Under the pieces are notes generated by a model. That model worked only from the letters and a program-made list of their open reading frames with translations, was not told the DNA's origin and ran no database searches. DNA of 64,000 nucleotides. Source: Fratercula arctica (taxonomy: Eukaryota; Chordata; Aves; Charadriiformes; Alcidae). Of this stretch, positions 10,624 to 19,700 are shown in pieces. The stretch covers positions 1,178,001 through 1,242,000 of the forward strand of contig CANTUZ010000001.1 in assembly GCA_947846985.1 (NCBI GenBank), written 5' to 3'. How positions within the stretch are numbered: position 1 is the stretch's first letter; each line of letters opens with the position of its first letter. The translations under genes were made by a program, and so were the position numbers.

Positions 10624-11080
10624 CGTCATTGCCACAATGGGGATTTTGCTCCGGACGTTGCTCCTGGGGACACCTCAGAGTGCGAGAGGTGGGACGTGTT
10701 TGCTGGGAGATGCAAATAGAGGCTGGAAAGGGGGGGGCAGAAGGTCCCCATGGCGCCTCACTGGCCACGAGCACCTTGTTGCCGCAGGTCAGTGCTGGGC
10801 AAGGGCACCTGTGTGACGTCCTCGGAGCGATGGCACCGGCGGGTGCCCATCCCCTTGCCGCACCCTGGCTGATGGATGCGACCTGGCAGGGGAGGCCGGC
10901 GGAGGCTGGGGGGCAGGTTCCGTGACAAGGGCTGGATGCAGCCACAGGCCCCGGGACCAGCCGCCCTCCTGCTGCCCCTGTCACCCGTGGGGAGCCGCGG
11001 GGGGCGCTGCTGGCACCCACCCGCAGCCTGCAACGGGGTGAAGCCATCCTGGAGAAGGCGGCTGACTGGGAGCCATCCTT
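10624..11080. other. Unique GC-rich intergenic DNA
   Basis: Single-copy, GC-rich; no recognisable exon, RNA gene or transposable element. Confidence 0.4.
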
Positions 11081-11317
11081 CTTCTTTCTCCTTCCCCTTC
11101 CCCTTCCCCTTTTTTCCTCTTCTTTCCCCTTTCTTTCCCTTTCTTTCCCCTTCCCCTTCCCCTTCCCTTTCCCCCTCTTTCCCCTTCCTCTTCTTTTTTC
11201 CCCTTCCCCTTCTTTTTTCCCTTTCCCCTTCCCCTTCTTTCCCCTTCTTTCCCCTTCTTCCCCTTCCCCTTCCCCTTTCCCTTTCCCTTTCCCTTCCCCT
11301 TCCCTCTCCAATCCCCT
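11081..11317. repeat. Polypyrimidine tract (CCCCTTCCCCTTTCTTT)n
   Basis: About 235 bases of almost pure C/T on the + strand, built from CCCCTT, CTTTC and CCTTTTC blocks. Long homopurine-homopyrimidine tracts with mirror symmetry can adopt triplex (H-DNA) structures. The lysine/glutamate/glycine-rich - strand frames across it (GKGKGEGEGE) are artefacts. Confidence 0.93.
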
Positions 11318-11699
11318 TCCGCACACTCAGGGAAGGTCCAGGTCCCCTTGACGCCACCCAAGCCCCTTGCTGGGGCGTTCGGGTCCCCCCATCCATGGCC
11401 AGACCCTGTCCCCATGACCGCGGGCAGCCCCTGGGCCACAACCTGGCCCCACAGCCCCATCCCGGCCGGCGGCAGCAACCGGGAGCTGGCCCAGGGCAGG
11501 CGGTGGCCACCGCCATGGCAGTCCTGGGTGGCCAAGGGAGCACAGCCATCTGCTCCCATTTCTCCTCTGGGGAACGGAACACCAGCAAAAAATGGGGAAA
11601 AACATATAAAATAAAGGTGGGGTGTTTGCCAGGGGGTGTTGGGAGGGGAATGGGCTGCTGGCCATGACCGGGGCGCCCATTGGAGCCCCCCCACCATTC
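11318..11699. other. Unique GC-rich intergenic DNA
   Basis: Single-copy sequence with an AT-rich patch at 11585-11620 (CAGCAAAAAATGGGGAAAAA, AAATAAAG). No gene supported. Confidence 0.4.
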
Positions 11700-11836
11700 C
11701 TGGCCAGGCTGGACAGGGCTTGGAGCAACCTGGGCTGGTGGGAGGTGTCCCTACCCAGGGCAGGGGGGTGGCACTGGGTGGCCTTTGAAGGTCCCTTCAA
11801 CCCAAACCATTCCATCATTCCATGATTCTGTGATGC
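11700..11836 (+). mobile_element. CR1 LINE, short 3' tail
   Basis: Only the last ~135 bases of the element are present, from GGCCAGGCTGGACAGGGCTT to CCATGATTCTGTGA. It is strongly 5'-truncated, as is usual for CR1. Confidence 0.92.
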
Positions 11837-12881
11837 TCCCATCATCGCCTTGTCCTTCCCCGATGTCTCCCCCCCCAGCCCACCTTTTATTTCCCTCCCC
11901 TAATCTGCTTGGAGCATCTGGGGCAGGGGATGCCGAGACCCCCCCAAGCACACACCCCCTCCTCTTTGCTCCCACTTGTTTTTGGGGAAAGCAACTGGCT
12001 CTGGCATGGGATGGGGCAGGAGAGCATCCCCCCGTGGGGACTGGGGTGCTGCACCCCCCCAGCCCCCAAACAACCTCCAAACAGCTCCCCGGGACCCCCA
12101 TCCCTGCCCCAAAATACCCGGGGGGGGGGACTTTTCCCCGCTCCGCCCATGCCACGGCAGAGCTGTTGTACCTGCGGATGTGGGAAATCATTTTCCCAAT
12201 CACTGAGGATTTATTTTCTTTTTTTTTTTCTTATTTTTTTTTTTCCGAGAACAGCTTGTACCGACCTTGCGATAAAAAAAACAAGGCTCCGGGTTCCTCT
12301 GGGTGTTGTTTTCTGTTCTTTTGCTGTTCCCAGGATAAATGTCAATGAAAATGGAAAAGCTTTTCGCCATTTCACCATTTTTCTTGCCTCCCTGAAAGAC
12401 TCCTCGGGTTTTTGAGACCGTGCCGGGGAAAACGGTGGAAAAAATCAGAGAGGGGGGAAAAAAAACCCCAAACGCTCAGCTGGTTGAAATTGAAATTTCT
12501 CGCAGATGTTTCTACAGGTGCAACAGGACCGGTGCTTCTTTTGGTGGGAATACTGGCGAGATTGGGCACATCCCGTAGGGCTGGACCATGCGGGGCATGA
12601 AAAAAGCCCTGGGGCTTCCCCAAATTCCTTCTGCTCGCATGGGTGGGGGGGCTCAGGGCATGGAAAAGAGGATGTTGGGGGATGTGCTGGGGGCTGGGGA
12701 GGTTTGTCCCCAGGCTCACTGGAGCCTGCTGGAAGCTCGCAGGGAGGATGGATTTTAGCCCAGGGGCAAAAGCCAGGGATGCAAAATGAGCTGGTGCCAA
12801 GCCCCATGCTCTGGTGTCCTGCCCGTGGGGACTGTCCCTTGTCCCCAGCACCTGCAGCAGATGCCCTGACACCACCGTGGT
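11837..12881. other. Unique intergenic DNA
   Basis: C-rich to about 12170. Then an AT-richer, T-rich stretch at 12185-12500 (TTTATTTTCTTTTTTTTTTC, GAAAATGGAAAAGCTTTTCG) that reads like diverged single-copy DNA. No exon recognised. Confidence 0.4.
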
Positions 12882-13466
12882 GTCAATGACAGGGACAGTG
12901 GGAGCGAGGGCACCCTCAGCGAGGTTGTGGGTGACACCAAGCTGAGCGGTGCAGTGGCACGCCTGAGGGACGGGATGCCATCCAGAGGGCCCTGGAGAGG
13001 TGGAACCACATGAACCTCATGGGGTTCAACCAGCCCAAGTGCAGGGTCCTGCACCCGGGTTGGGGCAGCCCCCGGTCCCAGCCACAGGCTGGGAGAAGAG
13101 AAGGCTCCGCGGAGACCTTTGGAGCCCCTTGCAGTCCCTCAAGGGGCTCCAGGAAAGCTGGGGAGGGACTCTGGGGGAGGGAGGGGAGCAATCGGAAAAG
13201 GGGGAAGGGTTTTCCACTGCAAGAGGGGAGATTGAGCTGACATCTGAGGCAGAAATTCTTGGCTGTGAGGGGAGTGAGCCCCTGGCGCAGGTTGCCCAGA
13301 GAAGCTGTGGCTGCCCCATCCCTGGAGGGGTTCAAGGCGAGGTTGGACGGGGCTTGGAGCAAGCTGGTGTGGTGGGAGGTGTCCCTGCCCAGGGCAGGGG
13401 GTGGACTAGATGATCTTCAAGATCCTCTCCCACCCAAACCATTCCATGATTCCATGATTCTATTCT
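12882..13466 (+). mobile_element. CR1 LINE with the end of the reverse transcriptase region
   Basis: Starts inside ORF2: [20 protein letters not shown] corresponds to the CR1 segment ending in the FADDTK-type catalytic motif, here degraded to VVGDTK. It then reads [18 protein letters not shown] and continues through the 3' UTR to CCATGATTCTATTCTG. A deletion has removed most of the ORF2 C-terminus between the LHPG motif and the 3' UTR. The same deletion is in the copy at 48314, so both probably derive from one internally deleted master. Confidence 0.93.
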
Positions 13467-14757
13467 GGGTGCACGCAGTGGGGTGCTTGAGAGACAGCTG
13501 TAAGGAAATCCTGGAAGCAGGAAAGCGGAGCGTGGCTCGGTTGCCAGGATTATCCCTGGCTGCTGGGTTGAGCTGCCGGGGTATCTCTGGAGGAAACAAC
13601 TCTTGCTTGCACAGCAAGGGAGCAAATTGCTCTCTGGAAGCCCGCAGCTCTGAGCGCAGGGCGGCAGCGACGCCAAGCCCTTTTGTCGGGAAAGTATCTG
13701 CCGAGCAAATTGCTTTGTATCAGCAAATACATCTACATTAGCGGTGGAATTGGTATCCCGCACAATGAGCACTCGAGGACAATGCGCGGCTATTCAGAGC
13801 TCAAAAAATATTCAATCCTGTAGCTAAGGAGGCTCCGCAGAAGTCAAAAGCAAGGCTTGTTTCGTATTCACGCCGCCAATGTTGGTACGAGGGCACATAA
13901 CCGGAACGATGCCTTTGAAACACTGACAACGCTTCGTCTTCCTGACAATAAATGAAGATACTCGGCCCGTGTCAGCGCCGAGAGCGGGGATCGCCATGAA
14001 TGCTTGTCAAAAGGGTGTTTGCTGCATCTAATGCAGAATCGCGTGGAGAAACAGGAGGGCTTTGTAGGAAAGGCCATGTCGGACCCTCCCGGGACCCTCT
14101 CCCTCCTCAGGATAAGGTGCACCCTTTGGTTGAACCTGGAGAAGGTTTCTTGGTGGATCTTGTTGGCCATCACCAGGGCCTTGCTCCTCCACCAGGTCTA
14201 ACATCTGTGTCTACCCTTGGGGTGCCCACCCCATGGGGCTCTATCAGCCAGGCTCAGCACCAGCTCTCTGGTGGTCTGAGCCCCACGGGACCTGGGAGGG
14301 CGCAGGGCAGCATGTGAAGGAGTTGGAGGTGGTCTCAGAGCTGGAGAAGGTTGTTGGAGGGCTTGGAGGGCTCCTCGGGTGTTGGAGGGCTTGGAGGGTG
14401 CTGTGTTCCAAATGACGGGGTCCTAACATGGGCTGTGAGCAACCCACGGAGCAGCTCAGGTGAGTGTCCACAGCCAGCACGGTTGTTCACACTGGGTGTA
14501 CGGAGGAACCTTTCCATGGTTAAGCAGTGGAAGAGGTGGCCCAAAGAGGTTGTGTGGCCTCCATCCTTGGAGCTGGATCAGATGAAGCCTTGGCCTGAAC
14601 CACCTTTGAGCAGAAGGTTGGACCAGAGATCTGAAGTCCCTGTCCTGCAGCAACACCACTGTACCAGGGGCATCATGGGCATGGGAGGGGACAGGCCACC
14701 ACAGCCAGCCCCTGCACCACATTGCCCAGGCACAGTCCTCCTGCTCGCCATGTGGGG
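13467..14757. other. Unique intergenic DNA with an AT-richer block
   Basis: 13690-14060 is noticeably less GC-rich (GCAAATTGCTTTGTATCAGC, AAAATATTCAATCC, ACAATAAATGAAGATACTCG) and non-repetitive, so it is a candidate conserved element. The rest is ordinary single-copy DNA with small GGAGGGCTTGGAGG direct repeats near 14355-14400. Confidence 0.4.
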
Positions 14758-15363
14758 CCACCCAGCGATGTCCACCCAGTGATGTCCATCCAGTGATGCC
14801 CACCAGTGATGTCTACCCAGTGATACCCACCCAGTGATGTTCACCAGCGATGTCCATGCATCAGTGCTCACCAGAGATGCCCACCAGCGATGTCCACCCA
14901 GCGATGTGCCCACCAGGGATGCCCACCCAGCAATGTCCACCCAGTGATGTCCTCCAGTGATGCTCACCAGTGATGGCCACCCAGCAATGTCGACCCAGCG
15001 ATGTCCTCCAGTGATGCCCACCAGCAATGGCCACCAGTGACACCCATGCAGTGATACCCACCAGCAATGTCCACCCAACGATGCTCACCCAGTGTTGTCC
15101 ACCAGTAATGCCCACCCAGCGATGCCCACCAGCGATGGTCACCCAGCGATGCCCATCCAGCAATACCCAGCCAGCAATGTCCTCCAGTGATGCTCACCAG
15201 CAATGTCCACCAGTAATGCCCACCCAGCGATGCCCACCAGCGATGGTCACCCAGCGATGGTCACCCAGCGATGCCCATCCAGCAATATCCAGCCAGCAAT
15301 GTCCTCCAGTGATGCTCACCAGCAATGTCCACCAGCGATGCCCACCAGCGATGCCCACCCAGT
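14758..15363. repeat. Minisatellite F, mixed 12- and 15-bp units (CACCAGCGATGC / CACCCAGCGATGCC)
   Basis: Tandem copies of CCACCCAGYGATGYC interspersed with the shorter CACCAGCGATGY. Blocks of several units are themselves duplicated: the stretch from about 15095 recurs from about 15210 with few changes. Because both unit lengths are multiples of three, frames stay open on both strands. Confidence 0.92.
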
Positions 15364-16411
15364 GCCTGGACTCCTTATGCCCGTGGCACTTTTTTTTGCT
15401 CCAGGAGGGCAGGAACCTGGGAATGCCCGCACACACCAAGGGGGTTGCTGTAGAAACCCTTGCCTTCCTCAAATGGCAGATTCTTGGGGCGGTGCGGGTT
15501 GGTGGGTGGTGGACCAGCACAATCTGAAGGGAGCAGGTAGAGACCAGCTGCTTTGGTGGAGAAGTGGCTGCCCACAAAGTGCAGCACTCGGAGGAAGAGA
15601 AGCTTTGATGGATGCAGAGGTGGTGCCAGAGACGGCTGGATGTCTCCATCATGATGATGGGGAGCTGCAGCAGAGGGAGAGACCTCTTTGCCTCAGGCTG
15701 GTGGAGCAACCTGCTGAGGAACCTCCTCAAGATACAGCATGAAAGCCAAAGCTTGGTGCTTCAGGTTCCTCTGCCTTTGGTGTCTCCAAACCAGCTGGCA
15801 TCCACCCAGAGGTGACAACCTCTTGACATCTCTGCGATGTCCCTCACCCTGGGTGGGATCCTGTAGGCATTGGTTGCTCATGAAACCAAGTCAGAAATCT
15901 CCCGAGTCCTCAAGGCACCACTCCAGCCCTCCTGGGTTCTTCCAAGGAAGAGCAAGCAGGGATTTATCTGGAAAAAAAACCAAACAAAACCCAACACAAA
16001 ACTGCACATTTTTAATGAAATGCATCAAAATAATTCAGAAGCAGCGGAAGCGTTCCATCAGGCTGTTTAAATTTCTCAGCATTTGTGAAACTCCTGGGGC
16101 TGCACACACTGAAAGGAGGAACTGCGTCTCCCAGTGAGAGCCTGAGTGCCCGTGCTGCCGTTGGTGGAAGGACTCTCAGAAGCTGCTTGGATACGGGGCT
16201 GGGTTTTCTCTTGAGGAGAAAATAGTACAGATGGACATGGAGCAGAGAAAAAAACACTTCTTTTGAATGTTTGGGTAGGAAAGAGAGCCAGGCATGACGG
16301 AGGGACCCACAGGGGGTTGACAGCAGGCTGGATCCTGGGAATATGCAGATGTGGTGGCCCTTGCCTCGCATCTGGGGATGGATGATTCTTTCTGGTGGGC
16401 CTTGGACCTGG
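15364..16411. other. Unique intergenic DNA
   Basis: Moderate GC, non-repetitive, with an AT-richer patch at 15970-16090 (AAACCAAACAAAACCCAACA, ATTTTTAATGAAATGC). I see no protein similarity in the open frames. Confidence 0.4.
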
Positions 16412-16570
16412 GTCACAGAATCCCAGGTGGGAAGGGACCTCAAGGATCACCTGGTCCAACCTTTCTCGGCACGAGCACGGTCTAGACAAGACAGGCTAGT
16501 GCCCTCTCCAGCCAGATCTTAAAAGCGGCCAATGTTGGGGAATCCACCGCTTCCCTGGGGAGATGATTCC
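16412..16570 (-). mobile_element. CR1 LINE fragment, old subfamily
   Basis: Read in reverse this is a CR1 3' end: CACAGAATCCCAGGTGGGAA, CTCAAGGATCACCTGGTCCA, CGGTCTAGACAAGACAGG, AATCCACCGCTTCCCTGG. It matches the general layout of an older avian CR1 3' UTR. It is truncated after about 160 bases. Confidence 0.8.
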
Positions 16571-16994
16571 AAGATTTGCTCTGATCTTCTCAGCTGCTTC
16601 ATGCTGGGGACCGCTGCCAGGCAAAAATGCCTCTTGGGAATATGAGAGGCTGGGAAAAACAACCATGGGAACCAGCTTTTCTGGGAAGGAAGGGACTCCC
16701 CGTAGATGTCTTCATGTCGAGATGGTGTGGAAAGGCAGTTTCATCATACGGGGGTTCACGTGGCTCATATGCAGCACCCGCCTTGCTCCCCACGCCCATC
16801 ACCGCCGCTGCAGGGCGTAGGGACCGGTTCAGCCCCACGGCACCCCTGTGGGTCCCCGGGCACATCCCCTGTGTTGTGGACTCGAGGTCGGCCTGAGGTC
16901 TTGGGGTCTAGAAAGTCTGTGAGAAGCAACAGCAGAAAGCATGGCAGCATCGGTCCTCCTGCGCCGTCCACACCTCCGCCGGAGCCCAGAGACT
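16571..16994. other. Unique intergenic DNA
   Basis: The first part may be very diverged CR1 continuing from 16570. Otherwise non-repetitive with no supported gene. Confidence 0.35.
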
Positions 16995-17135
16995 GGGAAA
17001 GGTGGAAAGTCTGGATGCATTGGAGTCCTGTGTCCAGCTCAGGAGTCCTCAGCACAGGAGAGACATGGAGATGTTGGAGCGGGGCCAGAGGAGGCCACAG
17101 AGATGCTGGGAGGGCTGGAGCCCCTCTGCTGGGAG
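16995..17135 (+). mobile_element. CR1 LINE ORF2-end fragment, 3'-truncated
   Basis: Contains the CR1 ORF2 C-terminus (CVQLRSPQHRRDMEMLERGQ, RCWEGW) but stops before the 3' UTR. Loss of the 3' end is unusual for CR1, which normally loses its 5' end. Later deletion, or disruption linked to the neighbouring reverse copy at 17219, is the likely cause. Confidence 0.85.
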
Positions 17136-17218
17136 GACAGGCCTGGATCCTGGGAAAAAAGGGCAGGTTGAGCAGGTTATCACCATATGGTTGCACTTAG
17201 CGTTGGTATCAATCATAT

Positions 17219-17750
17219 AATCATTGAATTACAGAATAGTTTGGGTGGGAAGGGACCTTAAAGGCCACCCAGTGCCACCCCCCTGCCCTGGGCAGGGACA
17301 CCTCCCACCAGACCAGCTTGCTCCAAGCCCCGTCCAACCCGGCCTTGAACCCCTCCAGGGATGGGGCAGCCACAGCTTCTCTGGGCAACCTGCGCCAGGG
17401 GCTCAGCACCCTCACAGCCAAGAATTTCTGCCTCAGATCTCAGCTCAGTCTCCCCTCTTGCAGTGGAAACCCTTCCCCCTTTTCCGATTGCTCCCCTCCC
17501 TCCCCCAGAGTCCCTCCCCAGCTTTCCTGGAGCCCCTTGAGGGACTGGAAGGGGCTGGAAGGTCTCGGCGGAGCCTTCTCTTCTCCAGGCTGAACCCCCC
17601 CAACTCTCTCAGCCTGTCCTCACAGCAGAGGGGCTCCAGTCCTCCCAGCATCTCCGGGGCCTCCTCTGGCCCTGCTCCAACAGCTCCGTGTCTCTCCTGT
17701 GCTGAGGACTCCTGAGCTGGACACAGTACTCCAGGCGGTGTCGTTGTGTA
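17219..17750 (-). mobile_element. CR1 LINE, reverse orientation
   Basis: Complete 3' UTR in reverse, from an ATTCAATGATT-type tail at 17219 to the ORF2 end near 17750 (YCVQLRSPQHRRDTELLEQG on the - strand). Frames are broken. Confidence 0.92.
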
Positions 17751-18429
17751 TGTGAAAATGCTGCCCTTAAGCCATGTGAACTTGTGGCATCCACAACATC
17801 CCGAGGCAAAAAATTCTGCTCCTCACCTTCATCTGTGGGATGACCTCCTCCTGCTCTTTGTTTAGGACCTGGTTCCTGTTAGCTACCCATGATGTCTCTG
17901 GTGCTTGTGTTGGAAGGACCTGAAATGCTTACTTATCTTTAAAAGTCCAGGCTGCTCTCACTCCTGCTTCACCCCCTCCCCTGGTGCCAGGAGGTGCGGG
18001 GTTTCGTGGTGGGCAGAGCCTGTTCTGACATAGGATGTTGGCCTGTGCCAGGGTCCCTCCCGGGAGTGCAGCTCCAGGTCATCGGATCTTCTGCTGTGGC
18101 AGATCGGCCCCGACTGGAGATCAACCCCAGGGCTGGCACTGCAGCGACTTGTGCCCTTCTCTGGCCACTCTCTGCCACCGTCCCACCCTGGTGACAGCTC
18201 ACCCTGACACCCCCCAGCCCAGGGAGGCCCAGGGCAGGAGATCCCGGGGTGGCTTTGGGGGGACAAACCCACCCGATGTCCTGCAAGCCCGAAGGGACAG
18301 TGCAGCATCTCCTCCACCCCAGCCAAGACAAGCGCCGGCGGTGCTCGGTGCTGCACACACGCAAAGGGCTGGGTGCTCAGGAAGAGGGAACCTGTGCTAA
18401 TTTGGGAGGTGACAGCATGCTGCATGATA
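17751..18429. other. Diverged repeat-like segment and unique DNA
   Basis: 17751-17940 (GGCATCCACAACATCCCGAG, GGATGACCTCCTCCTGCTCT) resembles an older dispersed repeat common in bird genomes, but I cannot name the family firmly. 17941-18429 is single-copy DNA. Confidence 0.35.
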
Positions 18430-19075
18430 TTGCTTGATGCTGCCTAGCGTCCTTGGGGAAGGAACCTGCTTGTGGGTCTGGTGCTCCCCAATAGCCCTGG
18501 GGCAGGGACCTGTGGGACCAGTGCTCCCCATTACCCCTATGGTAGGCACCTTTGGGACCAGTGCTGCCCAGCATCCCTGGGGCAGGGACCTTCCTGTGGG
18601 CCAGTGCTGCTCCACATTGCTCAATGCTACCCGGTGTCCCTGGGGAAGGAACCTGCTTGTGGGTCTGGTGCTCCTCAGTACCCCTGGGGCAGGGACCTTT
18701 GGGCCAGTGATGCTCACAGGAACCTGCCTGTGGGTCAGTGCTGCTCCATATCGCTCCACGCTACCCAGTAAGTCTGGTGCTGCCCAGTACCTCTGGGGCA
18801 GGGACCTTTGGGACCAGTGCTGCCCAGCATCCCTGGGGCAGGGACCTTTGGGACCAGTGCTGCCCAGCATCCCTAGGGCAGGGACCTTTGGGACCACTGC
18901 TGCCCAGCATCCCTGGGGCAGGGACCTTTGGGACCAGTGCTGCCCAGCATCCCTGGGGCAGGGACCTTTGGGACCAGTGCTGCCCAGCATCCCTGGGGCA
19001 GGGACCTTTGGGACCAGTGCTGCCCAGCATCCCTGGGGCAGGGACTTGCCTGTGGGCCAGCGCTGCTCTATATCG
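18430..19075. repeat. Minisatellite G, 40-bp unit, just upstream of the PDE2A promoter
   Basis: The unit GGGACCAGTGCTGCCCAGCA + TCCCTGGGGCAGGGACCTTT repeats with an exact 40-bp period at about 18790-19045, where six copies are almost identical. Older, more varied copies with GAACCTGCTTGTGGGTC segments lie from 18430. The array ends where the CpG island begins. Near identity of the central copies suggests recent expansion. Confidence 0.94.
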
Positions 19076-19557
19076 CTCGATGCTGCCCGGCGCCCCGGGG
19101 GAAGGAAGGCGCTTGTGGGAGAGCGGGGCGGGCCGGGCCAGCCTGAGCCTCGCTAGACAAAGGCGGCGGCCCCTCGGCGCGGCGGGCGAGGCCGGGCGCG
19201 GTCCGCGGCGGGCGGCAGCGGGCGGCAGGTGCGGACCCTTCGGCGCCTCCGCGGGAGCGGCTCGGCCCCCGCCCAGCCCCGTGGAGCCGCAGCGGCGCCG
19301 TCAATCAGCGTCCCCGTTCCCCCCCCCCCCCCCGCCCGCCCCCCCCCCCCCCCTCCGCCCTCCTCTCCCGCACGCCTCGGCGCTCTGCATCGGGCTCGGT
19401 GACAGCAGCGGGCTGGAGACACCGTCGCTGAGCGCGGCGGGAGGCTCCGCTTCCAGCCAGCACCGAGAAGCGGGGGCAGCGGCGGCTCCTGGCTGCCCGC
19501 GACCCGCCGGCAGCCCTCGCCGACCCCCCGGCGCCCGCCTGGCAGGGCTGCCGAAGC

Positions 19558-19632
19558 ATGCGGAGCCATGGGCCAGGGCTGCGGACACTCCATCCTCTGC
19601 CGGAGCCAGCCGTACCAGGCGGCCGCGTCTGA
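19558..19632 (+). CDS. Overlapping upstream ORF in PDE2A exon 1 (24 codons)
   Basis: An ATG at 19558 lies ten bases before the PDE2A3 start codon in another frame. It runs 24 codons (starting MRSHGPGLRTLHPLP) to a TGA at 19630-19632, all inside exon 1 and over the PDE2A start. Its context (GAAGCATGC) is weaker than that of the main start (GAGCCATGG). This is a possible translation control element. Whether it is translated cannot be told from sequence. Confidence 0.4.
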   Translation: MRSHGPGLRTLHPLPEPAVPGGRV

Positions 19633-19635
19633 CCT
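19568..19635 (+). CDS. PDE2A: PDE2A exon 1, PDE2A3-type N-terminus (membrane-anchored isoform)
   Basis: PDE2A is the cGMP-stimulated phosphodiesterase that hydrolyses both cAMP and cGMP. Its GAF-A/GAF-B and HD-type catalytic domains are encoded downstream of this window. This exon encodes MGQGCGHSILCRSQPYQAAA, then SD and two bases of a Leu codon, ending at the donor GACCT|GTGAGT. Mammalian PDE2A3 begins MGQACGHSILCRSQ, so the match is unambiguous. Gly2 fits an N-myristoylation site, with Cys5 and Cys11 as palmitoylation candidates; dual acylation of mammalian PDE2A3 anchors it to plasma and synaptic membranes. The start has a strong Kozak context (GCCATGG). Splicing to 50407 restores the frame as D-L-R-G-Q-Q, the same phase as in mammals. 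The tail PYQAAASD differs from the mammalian one. Confidence 0.95.
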
Positions 19636-19700
19636 GTGAGTCCCCTCCCGCCGGCACCGGGGATGGGGGGACCACGCCGAGAGGGTGGGATGCTCGGGGG

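Larger units (their letters stand above)
19080..19700 (+). promoter_or_regulatory. PDE2A: CpG-island promoter of PDE2A (PDE2A3-type transcript)
   Basis: A dense CpG block (GGCGGCGGCCCCTCGGCGCG, GGTCCGCGGCGGGCGGCAGC) without a TATA box, spanning the presumed transcription start and 5' untranslated region of the first exon. It includes long C runs at 19319-19352 and a GTCAATCAG word near 19300. Such TATA-less CpG islands usually start at several sites, so no single start can be placed. Confidence 0.8.

Noticed and set aside
10598..11697. Lysine/glutamate/glycine-rich frames on -
   Set aside because: They read across the polypyrimidine tract; low complexity only.
14758..15363. CRISPR-like array
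   Set aside because: There are no unique spacers between identical repeats. This is an ordinary vertebrate minisatellite, and the genome is eukaryotic.
1..19000. 3' end of ARAP1, the upstream neighbour of PDE2A in mammals
   Set aside because: No ARAP1-like exon was recognisable. The intergenic distance may be larger, or the order may differ.
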